Shown here: positions 45,101 to 54,135 of the stretch, in pieces
How the letters are laid out: the number at the start of each line of letters is the position of its first letter
Numbering within the stretch: position 1 is the stretch's first letter
Source of the DNA: an uncultured Flavobacteriales bacterium
GTDB taxonomy: Bacteria > Bacteroidota > Bacteroidia > Flavobacteriales_G > Salibacteraceae
Assembly (NCBI GenBank): GCA_937899835.1
Contig: CALCCE010000305.1
Span: 1 to 64,000, forward strand
Direction of reading: 5' to 3'
Length of the DNA: 64,000 bases
The notes under the pieces: model-generated
What the model was told of the DNA's origin: nothing
Database searches by the model: none
Seen by the model: only the letters and a program-made list of their open reading frames with translations
Program-made: the position numbers and the translations under genes

Positions 45101-47297
45101 CCATAGGGCTTGGAGTCACATCGTCCCATTCGGTAACCGCCACTTTGTAGAGCAAGGTATCCGTAGCAGTAGCGACAAACTGAGGACTAACAATCCAGCC
45201 ATCTTGGAAAGTATCGTAAAGATTGATCCGTGCAGTTTTGTTACCCACGCTGCCAAGGTCGTCCTGATCCGTCCAGATAGAGGTGGTGCCACTGGGTGGG
45301 TTAGTACCACCGGCCTCCGACCATCCAGAGAACAAAGAGGGCAGATTGTTGCCGCTAAATCCGGTGAAATCTACCGCACTGGGCAGTACCACAATGTTTT
45401 GTACAAGGGAAACCACCGGCAAGGTATCGTTGGTATTCAAACCGTCTGCCGTAGCGTTCACCGAAGCTTCAAAATCATAAGTTCCTGAAGCACTCATGTC
45501 GTAAGTAGTGGACAAGACTACGTTTTGAGAGGCACCACTAGCCAAGGTACCCGAATTTAGGGTAAGGTTGAGCACCGTAGGGTTCGGACCAGTAATGTTG
45601 ACCGAAACCACTGCACTGTCCACAGAAAAATCAATGGTAGTAGTACTGGCATTTTGAATGGTTACTTCAACCGTTTCGGCAGAAGTAAGGCATCCGGGAG
45701 CCACCGGACTTACCAAGGCAGTGGTAGCAAGGTCTACTGATGGTGGAGTTCCAATGAAAATATCATCCAAATGCAAATCGTAATCTTCCGGGTCGTTCAC
45801 CGGGCCATCGGTGGCCAGGAAAGCAACGATCACCTGTTGTCCAGCGTAAGCCGAAAGCGACACCGTGCGTTGAGTGAGCGTGGTGCTTAGTGCGTTTGCC
45901 GTATCTATGGAATCAATGGGGAAATAACTTCCACCACAGTCGGTAGAAAGCATTACATAAAGCTTATCGTCAGAGCCCATTACATCGGGCGTAGTAGTGC
46001 TACCAAAGTTCGTTACCGCTACTTTGTATTGCACCAAATCAGTGGCAGTAGCCACAAATTGAGGACCTACGATCCATTCAGTACGGTTATCGGTAAACAG
46101 GTTGATTCTTGCTGTCCTGTTACCGCTGCCACCAAGACCGGTCTGGCTGGTCCAGGAAGAAGAAGTTCCCAATGGAAGTGGCAAACCATCGCCTTCTCTC
46201 CAATCGGAGAAAACACTATTGAGGTTTGAGCCCGTGAAACCGGTGAAATCTACAGCAGACGGAAGCGTAGCGTTGGCATTCGCAGTCAAAGAGACAACCG
46301 ATCCAGTATCGTTTCCATTAATGGTATCACCAGTAAGGGAGGCAATCGGAACAAAATCATAAGTCCCCGCTGCCGACATATCATAAGTGGAGGTAACAGT
46401 TACATTTTGTGAAGTAAAGGGCATTAACATACCCGCGTTTACTGTAGTGAAAATGGTATCAGGGTTAGGGCCTGAAATGATGACTCCTACTACCGCAGAA
46501 TCGACAGAAAAGTCGACAGTATCGGCACTGTTGGTGATAGAAACGGTTATCGTTTCCATGTTGGAGAAACAACCCAATGTAGGGCTGCTTAAACCGACAG
46601 CGGCCAGGTCTCCAGCCGGAGGTGTGAAAACAAAGGCGTTGTTGGTGAGTCCAGTATTAGAACCAATGTTATTGTTGGCGGAGGTAGAAGAAACCGTTGC
46701 TGGGCCACCAGGGGTAACGCTCAAAAAGGAGGTAGAACCGGTGGAATTACCATTGATCCCAATGGATGCCGAAGGATTGTTGGGCGTGTTAGTTGTACCA
46801 TAGACGAAACCAATAGACATGTCCGCTTCACTCAGTACAATTTGAAAATCTTGGAAGGTACCGCTGGAAGAGGAAAAATTCCAACGCGCTTTGGTCCATT
46901 GCACAACAAAAAACCTGTTGGGAGCAGTGCCCTGGGTTTCGTAGCGAATTTCAGCTGTATCAGCGGTCCTGACGTTCAAATCATCCCACAAAGGAGCCAG
47001 CACAGAAACAGAAGTAGAACTGCTCAAATTGTTACTGGTAAGTGAATTAGTGCCTGAGCCCATCTGCATCACACCATTGGTGGTCACAGAAGCAGTATTG
47101 TAAATAGCTCCATCATAATAAAATGGGAAACCCAAATTGATGATTTCGAAGCCCGAGTCGCCAGTAGCGCTACTCACCGTACCACCAGTGATGGGGGTGT
47201 AGGTCGCCGGTGTGAAAGTAAACGAGTAATTCGACACTTGAGACATGGCGGGTAAAAGCCACATCATTAAAAGTGCTATAGGTAGTATTCGTTTCAT
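42114..47297 (-). CDS. Large T9SS-exported multidomain surface protein (adhesin-like)
   Basis: 1727 aa. Signal peptide (MKRILPIALLMMWLLPAMSQ), then an N-terminal beta-rich domain to about residue 225 (VTTNGVMQMGSG, LAPLWDDLNV). Three repeats of about 290 aa follow (starting near 226, 521 and 817), each with a CARDB-like half and a lectin-like/MAM-like half ending DYDLHLDDIFIGTPPS. Next come an Ig-like stretch and six repeats of about 70 aa (1219-1635) of the form LGNDTAVCDGDTVTLDAG ... GTYSVMITDGNNC. The end is a T9SS sorting domain (VAYYPNPTKGEL ... VLIKKVTVQ). The sixth short repeat has lost the first cysteine. No enzyme domain is visible. An adhesin or matrix role is inferred. Confidence 0.9.
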   Translation of the reverse strand: MKRILPIALLMMWLLPAMSQVSNYSFTFTPATYTPITGGTVSSATGDSGFEIINLGFPFYYDGAIYNTASVTTNGVMQMGSGTNSLTSNNLSSSTSVSVLAPLWDDLNVRTADTAEIRYETQGTAPNRFFVVQWTKARWNFSSSSGTFQDFQIVLSEADMSIGFVYGTTNTPNNPSASIGINGNSTGSTSFLSVTPGGPATVSSTSANNNIGSNTGLTNNAFVFTPPAGDLAAVGLSSPTLGCFSNMETITVSITNSADTVDFSVDSAVVGVIISGPNPDTIFTTVNAGMLMPFTSQNVTVTSTYDMSAAGTYDFVPIASLTGDTINGNDTGSVVSLTANANATLPSAVDFTGFTGSNLNSVFSDWREGDGLPLPLGTSSSWTSQTGLGGSGNRTARINLFTDNRTEWIVGPQFVATATDLVQYKVAVTNFGSTTTPDVMGSDDKLYVMLSTDCGGSYFPIDSIDTANALSTTLTQRTVSLSAYAGQQVIVAFLATDGPVNDPEDYDLHLDDIFIGTPPSVDLATTALVSPVAPGCLTSAETVEVTIQNASTTTIDFSVDSAVVSVNITGPNPTVLNLTLNSGTLASGASQNVVLSTTYDMSASGTYDFEASVNATADGLNTNDTLPVVSLVQNIVVLPSAVDFTGFSGNNLPSLFSGWSEAGGTNPPSGTTSIWTDQDDLGSVGNKTARINLYDTFQDGWIVSPQFVATATDTLLYKVAVTEWDDVTPSPMGSDDKLYVMLSLDCGISWTPIDSVDSNDAISNVLTQRTVSLSTYAGQNVVLAFYGTDGSVDDAEDIDVHIDDIFIGTPPSIDIAATGIPTPGPTGCYTANQTVELEITNNHPNAIDFSVDTLTAAVIVGGVNPDTLITFVNSGTLASGASQVVTVSTTYDMSAVGTYTFRGVIFVDGDGNPINDSTIVFTRTQTALASLPQQLDFTGYTGANLNTLYPDWIETEDFPVPSGTTSAWTDQDDLGFSGNKTARINLYSDFNEEWLLGPRFTAGVNSVLSYKVAVTNWNSVTVGDAMGSDDKMYVYLSNDCGLSWIAIDSVDASNNLTTTLTTRGVTLGTYAGQDVIIGFFATDGTVDDTQDYDLHLDDINIYTAPSNDVGVIDFVGSGSTTICGEEEQPFAVVIQNFGVNTQTTFPVNVDITGSATLNLTANYSGILGFLELDTVVVDTLNTTLGGIFNLNGYTAMNTDTSNANDTTLLSGLTIFPQPIFSLGNDTAVCDGDTVTFDAGAGFSYDWLNGADTNQSISVDSAGSYFVMITDGNGCTNTDTVVLSINTLPLVALGADTTFCMGNSITLDAGNAGATYSWNNGAATAQTIVADTTGTYNVEVVDGNNCANDDDIVITVNANPTVALGADTAVCVGASISLDAGAGLAAYSWNGGAATTQTLTADTTGSYMVMVTDSNNCSATDTLVLTVNALPMVNLGNDTAFCDGNSTTLDAGAGFTYTWNDNTTNQTLVVSTSGTYSVMITDGNNCSNLDSVVVTVNPLPTVSLGADRSFCDGLSEILDGGSATSYLWDDNSTNQTLTVMMAGTYSVTITDANGCTASDDVTLTVSPLPVVNLGNDTTITNGDPFTLDAGNAGSTYLWDDNSTAQTLAVSVTGTYSVTVTSADGCEGSDTIVVEIWPVSVNEILQQAVVAYYPNPTKGELTVEVAGLGNRNLTVELVNMQGQVMSSKVFNQIPAAFRAELNLEGVAAGSYFLRLQTADSVLIKKVTVQ

Positions 47298-47930
47298 GAA
47301 GAGTTGTTTGAAATAGATTTAGGGTTAAAAAGGTTGTTTAGGGCATTGTCACAAATCCCATGTCTCAAAAAGGAGGATTTATGAACGTTGAAATTGAATA
47401 GAAAAACTACGCGGGTATGAAGAGAAAAGGCCTTGAAAACATAGGATCAAGAATGAAAACGCAATTTGGGTTTTCAATAATTGGATTACCTGTATGTAAT
47501 GGCCTTTGCAAAGCGCAATTAGGGTTAATCAGTGATAAAGGTTCTATTGTTGATTGATCCTTTTCAACCGCTAAATTACTATGCTTTAAGGCATGTTTTC
47601 TGCAATTTTTTTCGATTTTCCGATAAAAAAATTTATCTACAATTTTGGTGTTTTTGAATTTAGATTATTTGATTTTGTCGAAAGTTTTTGCAATTCGATT
47701 GCATCAGGATTCTTCAATTTTAATTCAGAATGGCCTTGAAAAATCAGGTGAAAACGCGCGAAAAACCTCAATTTATTTACGTTCAACAATCTTTTAGGGA
47801 GTTAGTTGATGCGCTTTCGCTTCTTCACTTTTAAAGTAGAGAGATAGCTTGAAAAATTGATAGCATTCCAATAATTTAGGCTGACGCCCTTCGGAAAAAG
47901 CTGCTGTTATCATCTTTCAAACCCTTAACA
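47298..47930. other. Long AT-rich divergent intergenic region
   Basis: The 633 bases between the large surface protein (minus) and the small GNAT gene (plus) have no credible gene. They are AT-rich with many T and A runs, and should hold the two divergent promoters. I found no exact TAnnTTTG at the expected distance on either strand, and no dyad of the maltodextrin type. Confidence 0.6.
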
Positions 47931-48251
47931 ATGCACCCAATCATTCACCACCCGGAGAAAAGCAAATTTGCGCTGGTAGAAGATGGAATAGAGGCACAGA
48001 TAACCTACACCATTCGAGACAGTCGGGTGATCCTTTTGCATACCATTGTACCCGACCAACTCGCTGGTCGGGGCATTGCCAGCCGATTGGCCCACCATGT
48101 ATTGTCCTTCTTGAAAAAAGAACAGATCAGAGCCGTAGTACGCTGTCCTTTCATTTTGCATTATCTGCGCAAGCACCCTGAACATCAAAGTGTGATTGAT
48201 GCTGCTTATTCCAGGCAATACAAGCAGCTACATGGAGGTGAAAGCAGTTAA
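47931..48251 (+). CDS. Small GNAT-type N-acetyltransferase (YjdJ-like)
   Basis: 106 aa, the minimal GNAT_acetyltr_2 type. The acetyl-CoA loop motif is visible as VPDQLAGRGIASRLAHHVLS, followed by the IRAVVRCPFILHYLRKHPEH end that is typical of the group. The substrate is unknown. Its TAA stop shares two bases with the stop of the convergent hydrolase gene. Confidence 0.88.
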   Translation: MHPIIHHPEKSKFALVEDGIEAQITYTIRDSRVILLHTIVPDQLAGRGIASRLAHHVLSFLKKEQIRAVVRCPFILHYLRKHPEHQSVIDAAYSRQYKQLHGGESS

Positions 48252-49228
48252 ACCTGCAACTGACGCTCAAAAAACTCGGGTACCACTACTTCTTGAAGGG
48301 AGGGGTTTGCGGACCGGTATCCGCGCATAAAACCTACATGGCCGCCAAACCGAGGCATCATGAAATGAAACTTGGGGTGGTCAACAGCCTGTGCTTTTGG
48401 ATAACATCCGGCCGATAAAAAACTATCGTCCTGTGCGTTGAGCAGTAAAGCCGGTCGGTCAATCCCACCGATGAAGCGGTTGGCACTGCAGCGCTCGTAA
48501 TAATCGGCAGCGCTGGAAAAACCGTGCGCAGGAGCCGTATAAAGGTCATCGAATTCCCGGAAGTTCTTTGCCCGTTCCAGGGCTTTAAAATCCAGATTAG
48601 CTTCGGGAAATTGGGCGGCTTTTTGCCGCACTTTTTTGCGCAGCTGACGCAGGAAACGGTAGAGGTAAATGCGGTTGCCGGGCACTTCCAGTTGCAAAGC
48701 ACTGCCTTGTAAATCGGTAGGTACCGAGATACCGGCAACTGCCCGCACCTTGGTGTGTAACTCAGCTCCCCGTTCTCCTGCGTATTTCAATACCAGGTTA
48801 CCCCCTAAACTGATGCCTGCGATCAGAATGTTGGTATACTGGTGTTTGTTCAAAATGTGAAGCAAGGCAGTATGTAGATCGTCTGATTTGCCGCTATGAT
48901 AAGACCCATAGGTTTGATTGGGAACACCACTACAACCCCTGAGGTTGAGGCCCACCCCATCCCACCCCTTTGAGAAGCCTGCCCTTAGCAGGCCTTTGAT
49001 GTAATATCGATGGGCATTCCCCTCCAAGCCGTGCACCACCAATAGCAACGTGTCGTTGCCCCGGCGGTCCCAATCGAGGTCGAGAAAATCACCATCGGGA
49101 GTAAGAATGCGCTCTCGTTGGTAGTTCACGCCCGTTACTTTCCGAAACCGATTCGGATAAATGGTATTGAAATGGGGGTTGCGCAATCCCCAGGGCGGTT
49201 GGTATGCTGGCGGATCGATCAGGGGCAT
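48248..49228 (-). CDS. Alpha/beta hydrolase, YheT-like (COG0429)
   Basis: 326 aa, cytoplasmic. Visible features are the N-terminal NPHFNTIYPN pattern, LLVVHGLEGNAHRYYIKGL with the oxyanion region, the nucleophile elbow IAGISLGGNLVLKYAG, the acid region LLNAQDDSFL, and the final histidine in PRFGGHVGFM. The family hydrolyses esters but natural substrates are unclear. The start overlaps the last 10 bases of the large UvrA-like gene, so it is probably cotranscribed with it. Confidence 0.9.
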   Translation of the reverse strand: MPLIDPPAYQPPWGLRNPHFNTIYPNRFRKVTGVNYQRERILTPDGDFLDLDWDRRGNDTLLLVVHGLEGNAHRYYIKGLLRAGFSKGWDGVGLNLRGCSGVPNQTYGSYHSGKSDDLHTALLHILNKHQYTNILIAGISLGGNLVLKYAGERGAELHTKVRAVAGISVPTDLQGSALQLEVPGNRIYLYRFLRQLRKKVRQKAAQFPEANLDFKALERAKNFREFDDLYTAPAHGFSSAADYYERCSANRFIGGIDRPALLLNAQDDSFLSAGCYPKAQAVDHPKFHFMMPRFGGHVGFMRGYRSANPSLQEVVVPEFFERQLQV

Positions 49229-52200
49229 GGTGCTTTTTTGAATTCGTTACACAACAATTGACCACCCTGGCTGCCGCCCTCAGGGCCCAGTTCAATGCGC
49301 TGATCGGCCAACTGAATAAGTTCCGGATGGTGTTCGATGTAGAGTACCGTATGGCCTTCCAGCGCCAATTGATGGAATGCTTTGGCCAATTTTTCCACGT
49401 CTTTGAGGTGCAATCCTGTAGAGGGTTCATCCAGCAGCAGCAAAGAAGGCACCGGATGTTTTTGCGTCCAAATTTTTGCCAGTTTGAGGCGTTGTGCTTC
49501 TCCTCCCGACAAAGAATTTCCGGGTTGGCCCAAAGGTAAATGCCCGAGGCCCATCTTTTGCAACACGTCTAAAAAAGGCCTGGCTTTGGCCACTTGAGAA
49601 AGAACGGGATAAGCTTCATCTACGGTTTGTTGCAGCCATTTGCCCATGGAGCGCCCTTCCCACAATATATCCAAGACTGCTGGCCGGTACCGCAGGCCCT
49701 GGCAACTTTCGCACTTTTGCTGCACTTCGCTCAAGAAATCGAGTTCGGTACGGAGGCGGCCAGACCCGTGACATTCAGGGCACCTGCCATCTTTGTGCAA
49801 ATAAGAAAAAGCACTCTTTTTTAGCCCACGCGCTTTGGCAGTGGGGAGGGCAGCAAATTGCTGCCGTAAAACTTCCATCAAACCGATGTACGTGGCCGGC
49901 GTGCTGGAGGCATTACCGCTTAGCGGCCGGTGATCGACCCACTGCACGGATTGAAACCGGTGGAGACCTTCGAACTGGCGACAACTGCGGGGTTCGCCAG
50001 CCATCAAACTGGCCAGGAGCACATCCCGCACCAAAGAGGTTTTACCGCTACCCGAAACCCCAGAAACGGCAATCAACCCACCGCTGGACAGTTCAAGATC
50101 TATGTCTTTCAAATTGTTTGCCCGGGCTCCAACGATCTTGAGTGTATCTTTTTCAATCGAGTGGGGCGTAAGCTTCCATTGTATGCTTTCCTTAAGATAG
50201 GGAGCGGTAACCGAGGAGGTGTGCTGCAACAAGCCGGAAGGTGGTCCTTCATAAAGGACACTACCTCCCTGTAGACCACTACCAGGGCCCATTTCTATTA
50301 CATAATCCGCCTGGCGGATTACTTCCAAATCGTGTTCTACCACCACCACTGTATTACCGTTTTGGGTCAATGACTTCAACAGGCGCATCAGGCGTTGCGT
50401 GTTGGTGGGGTGCAGTCCTACGGTCGGCTCATCAAATACATACGTTACCCCAAACAGCTTTGCGGCCAGTTGACCGGCCAGCCGCAGGCGTTGGGCTTCT
50501 CCGGCAGAAAGGCTTGGAGCCGCTCGATTAAGGTTCAAATAAGGCAATCCAAGGTCGTGCAGGGTGTTCATCTGTTGCTGAATTGCCGGAGAAATTTCTT
50601 GGATCAAGGCTTGAACAGAAGGTGAATCGGCGAAATCTTGTGGTTGGTAAAAATCGCTTGCCAGTTGTTGTATGGGCATGGTGCACCAATCGGCAATCGA
50701 TTTTCCGGCCAGGGTTACCGCCAGGCGTTCCGGCCGCAAGCGTTCTCCATGGCAAGTAGTGCAAGGGGCCGGCCGCAGAAGCGCGCGCAGGGCTTCCGTG
50801 TTTTTGTTGTGTTGTTTTCTTCGAAATTCATCTTCTACATATCCGCAGAAACCCAGCCAGGGGGCTTTCACAGCTTGCTCACCAGAGCGGGTTGTTGTTT
50901 TAAACGCCCAGGTGGTCTCCCAAATCTGATCGCCCGTACCATATAAGATCAATTGTTGAGCCGCCGAATCGAGTGCTTCCCACGGTAGTGAAATGTCCAT
51001 ACCCTTGGCTTGCGCTGCCGCTTTTAAAATTGCCACAAACTGGCCTTCCGGGTTGCCGTAGTAATTGGCCACTCGATTGCCCGCTACTGCTCCTGCTACC
51101 ACCGAAAGTTTTGGATGGCGTATGATGGCCTCTGGATTTCCGCACAGCGTGCTGCCCAGTCCTTCGCAATCTAAACAGGCGCCCAACTGATGGTTAAACG
51201 AAAAGTGCTGTGCCGAGTAAGGCAGTCCCTGTAGCTGCGCCAGGCGGGAATAAAACAAACGCAGATGGTCGTAAATGCCTGAAATAGTGCCTACTGTAGA
51301 GCGGGGAGAATTGGAGTTGAATTTCCGGCCGATGGCTACTACGGGACCCAAACCCTCGCTGTGTTCCAAATCTGCCTGCCGGGTGTGTGGCAGGCGGCTG
51401 CGGTGGTAGGCGCTCCAGTTTTCGGTGAAGCGTTGCTGCGCTTCGGCGTACAAAGTGCCAAAAACCAACGAAGATTTTCCACTGCCCGAAACCCCTGCTA
51501 CCACCGAGAGCCGGTTCTTGGGAAAACGCACCGAAACCGATTGCAGCAAATGGGTATTTACACCTTTGAGCACAATCTCCTTGTTGGGTGCAGGTTGGGG
51601 TATGGGCAGGTACTCTACCGGTAGGGCTTGGGAAAGTGCTCTGCCGGTAATTGATTGTTCCTTCTTAGCTACTTCCGTTGGAGCGCCCTCAGCCATCAAT
51701 TGTCCACCCCTTCGGCCGCCTCCCGGGCCCAAATCCACCAGCCAGTCTGCCTGGCGTATCACCGATTCGTCGTGTTCGATGCAAATTACCGTATTGCCCT
51801 TTTGAAGGAGTGCACGAAGCGATTTTAGTAATACTGCCACGTCTTGTTGGTGGAGGCCCACCGTGGGTTCATCCAGCAAATAGAGGGTAGTTTGTCCTTT
51901 ACGCTGGTAGAGTTCGCTCGCCAGCTTCACCCGTTGCGCCTCACCTCCGGAAAGTGTGGTAGAAGCTTGTCCAAGCCGCAGGTAGCCCAAGCCCACTTCG
52001 TTAAGGGCTTGAAGTACCACCGTGATTTTGGGTTGATCGGCAAAAAAATCCAGGCCTTCTGCCACAGAAAGCTCAAATATTTCGGCGATGTTTTTACCAC
52101 GGTAGTCAACAGAAAGGGTTTCCAGGTTGAAACGCTTGCCTTCGCAGGTGCTACACACCGTAGCGACATTGCCCAGAAAATGCATTCCGATGGTGATAAC

Positions 52201-54042
52201 GCCTGCCCCCTGGCAAGTTTCGCACCGGCCTCCTTTGGTATTGAAGGAGAAGCGACTCTTTTTGAACCCTGCCTTTTTTGCAGCAGGAGTTTGGGCAAAC
52301 ACATCCCGGATGCGGTCGGCAAGTCCGGTATAGGTGGCCGGATTACTGCGCGGAGTGCGTCCAATGGGCGTTTGATCAATCGCCACCACTTTTTGAAAAG
52401 CTTCCCAGCCATGGCCATTTTCAAAAGGACGATCCGAGAGCAGGCGTTCCATACGGGGCAAAAGTGTATCGAACACCAAAGAGGATTTGCCCGATCCGGC
52501 TACTCCGGTCACCACATTGAAACTGCCCGCCAAAAAGCGGACCTCCAGGTTGTGCAAATTATGAGTAGCGACCTTGCTCAGGTATAAAAACTGTTCGGCT
52601 TGTGGAGCACCGGGAGTACGCAGCTTTTGGGGAGCATGTAGTGCATTGTAGGTCGGACTAATTCCTTGGAGTTCCTTCGCACCAAGGTAATCGGTTTTTC
52701 GACCACTAAAGAGCAACTGACCACCGTGTTCTCCGGCTACCGGCCCAAGGTCAACGATCCAATCGGCGTGGCGTATGGTGGCCAGGTCATGTTCAACCAC
52801 GAGCACTGTATTTCCTTTGGCAACTAAAGTGCGCATGGCCTGGAGCAACACCGCGTTGTCTTTCGGGTGCAATCCAATGGAGGGCTCATCAAAAACGTAC
52901 AGCACATCGCTTAAACCGGAACGAAGTTGGTTGATGAGGCGGATGCGTTGCCGCTCTCCTCCGGAAAGGGTTGAACTCCCTCGATGAAAACTGAGGTAGT
53001 TCACCCCCAGGTGATCAAACCAATTCAGTAAGGGCAAAAGCGCCTCTCCAATGGTATTTGCGATCGCGCTTTGGGTTGGCGACCATTGCTGTTGTTCCCA
53101 CCAATGTTTCAGGTCTTCCAGTTCAAGAGCGGCTAAATGGGCGATATTTACTCCGTTCACCGTTACGTTTAAAGCCTCTGGATGCAGGCGGTGCCCTTTA
53201 CATTCCGGGCAAGTGACCGATTCGGTGTAGCGCAGAATACTCGGGTTGCGGTCCCGCTTCAAAATGTCCGACATGATCGGAATGAGGCCCTTGTAAAAGC
53301 CTTCTTCGCGTGGTTTGGCGTTGATTCCGGTCCATTTCAAGCGGGATTCAATGCTGTGCTTGCCGTAGGGAACTTTTACCCGTTCACTGCCAAAAAAGAC
53401 GACTTCTTGTTGTTCCCGCTCAAGGTCTTGCCAAGGAATGTCCACCGAAAATCCGTGCGCTTTGCAAACCAGGTTGAGGGCATCGACGGTCACCTGTGAA
53501 TACATGATGTAGCCGGTGGGAAGGGTAGGAGCCATGGCTCCCTCGCGCAATGTAAGGCTCGGATCGGCCACCAGCAGTCGTTCCGAAATGCGTTCCTCCA
53601 AACCTAATCCCTGGCACCGCGGACAGGCACCTTTGGGGCTGTTGAATGAAAAATGGCTTCGGGTAAACGTGCGCCCATCGGGGTGTTGGCCCAAACGAGC
53701 AAAAAGCAGGCGTAACAAATCGTAGCCTTCGGACAACGTGCCCACCGTAGACCGCGCGTTGCCCGTGCTGCGTTGCTGGCTCAGGGTAATGACCGGACTT
53801 AGGCCTGTTGCCTCGTCCATATCGGGCCGCTTCCAGTTACCCAGACTTTGCCGGGAGAAGGACGAAAACGTTTCTAAAAACCTCCGTTGCCCTTCGTGTG
53901 CCACTACCTCAAAGGCCAGGGAAGATTTACCGCTTCCCGAAACGCCGGTTACCACAATGAGTTGGCCGTGCGCTATTTGGAGGTCGAAATTTTGCAGGTT
54001 GTTTTCCCGAATTCCGCGCAAGCGAAGGTAGCTGGCATCCAT
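49219..54042 (-). CDS. Double-length UvrA-like protein with four ABC ATPase cores
   Basis: About 1607 aa, nearly twice a normal UvrA (about 940 aa). There are four Walker A motifs, near residues 33, 512, 847 and 1325 (GVSGSGKSS, GVAGSGKSS, GVSGSGKSS, GVSGSGKTS), and four signature motifs (TLSGGERQR, TLSGGEAQR, SLSAGEAQR, SLSGGEAQR), each with a DEPxxGLH Walker B. Zinc-finger pairs such as CPRCQGLG, CETCQGAG, CTTCHGER and CPECHGSG recur. Each half is about 800 aa, which fits UvrA2-type units lacking the UvrB-binding insert. It may bind damaged or drug-bound DNA without UvrB. The ATG at 54042 is preferred over a TTG at 54066. Confidence 0.9.
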   Translation of the reverse strand: MDASYLRLRGIRENNLQNFDLQIAHGQLIVVTGVSGSGKSSLAFEVVAHEGQRRFLETFSSFSRQSLGNWKRPDMDEATGLSPVITLSQQRSTGNARSTVGTLSEGYDLLRLLFARLGQHPDGRTFTRSHFSFNSPKGACPRCQGLGLEERISERLLVADPSLTLREGAMAPTLPTGYIMYSQVTVDALNLVCKAHGFSVDIPWQDLEREQQEVVFFGSERVKVPYGKHSIESRLKWTGINAKPREEGFYKGLIPIMSDILKRDRNPSILRYTESVTCPECKGHRLHPEALNVTVNGVNIAHLAALELEDLKHWWEQQQWSPTQSAIANTIGEALLPLLNWFDHLGVNYLSFHRGSSTLSGGERQRIRLINQLRSGLSDVLYVFDEPSIGLHPKDNAVLLQAMRTLVAKGNTVLVVEHDLATIRHADWIVDLGPVAGEHGGQLLFSGRKTDYLGAKELQGISPTYNALHAPQKLRTPGAPQAEQFLYLSKVATHNLHNLEVRFLAGSFNVVTGVAGSGKSSLVFDTLLPRMERLLSDRPFENGHGWEAFQKVVAIDQTPIGRTPRSNPATYTGLADRIRDVFAQTPAAKKAGFKKSRFSFNTKGGRCETCQGAGVITIGMHFLGNVATVCSTCEGKRFNLETLSVDYRGKNIAEIFELSVAEGLDFFADQPKITVVLQALNEVGLGYLRLGQASTTLSGGEAQRVKLASELYQRKGQTTLYLLDEPTVGLHQQDVAVLLKSLRALLQKGNTVICIEHDESVIRQADWLVDLGPGGGRRGGQLMAEGAPTEVAKKEQSITGRALSQALPVEYLPIPQPAPNKEIVLKGVNTHLLQSVSVRFPKNRLSVVAGVSGSGKSSLVFGTLYAEAQQRFTENWSAYHRSRLPHTRQADLEHSEGLGPVVAIGRKFNSNSPRSTVGTISGIYDHLRLFYSRLAQLQGLPYSAQHFSFNHQLGACLDCEGLGSTLCGNPEAIIRHPKLSVVAGAVAGNRVANYYGNPEGQFVAILKAAAQAKGMDISLPWEALDSAAQQLILYGTGDQIWETTWAFKTTTRSGEQAVKAPWLGFCGYVEDEFRRKQHNKNTEALRALLRPAPCTTCHGERLRPERLAVTLAGKSIADWCTMPIQQLASDFYQPQDFADSPSVQALIQEISPAIQQQMNTLHDLGLPYLNLNRAAPSLSAGEAQRLRLAGQLAAKLFGVTYVFDEPTVGLHPTNTQRLMRLLKSLTQNGNTVVVVEHDLEVIRQADYVIEMGPGSGLQGGSVLYEGPPSGLLQHTSSVTAPYLKESIQWKLTPHSIEKDTLKIVGARANNLKDIDLELSSGGLIAVSGVSGSGKTSLVRDVLLASLMAGEPRSCRQFEGLHRFQSVQWVDHRPLSGNASSTPATYIGLMEVLRQQFAALPTAKARGLKKSAFSYLHKDGRCPECHGSGRLRTELDFLSEVQQKCESCQGLRYRPAVLDILWEGRSMGKWLQQTVDEAYPVLSQVAKARPFLDVLQKMGLGHLPLGQPGNSLSGGEAQRLKLAKIWTQKHPVPSLLLLDEPSTGLHLKDVEKLAKAFHQLALEGHTVLYIEHHPELIQLADQRIELGPEGGSQGGQLLCNEFKKAPCP

Positions 54043-54135
54043 ACGGCGAAAATAAGGTGGCCCCAACGATTGAGGGTAGGGAGCATCTAAGATTTCTTAA
54101 AATGAGCAAGTCTATACAACAGGGTTACTTAGGGC

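Noticed and set aside
49219-54042. Two separate uvrA genes
   Set aside because: A single uninterrupted frame runs through all four ATPase cores with no stop between the halves.
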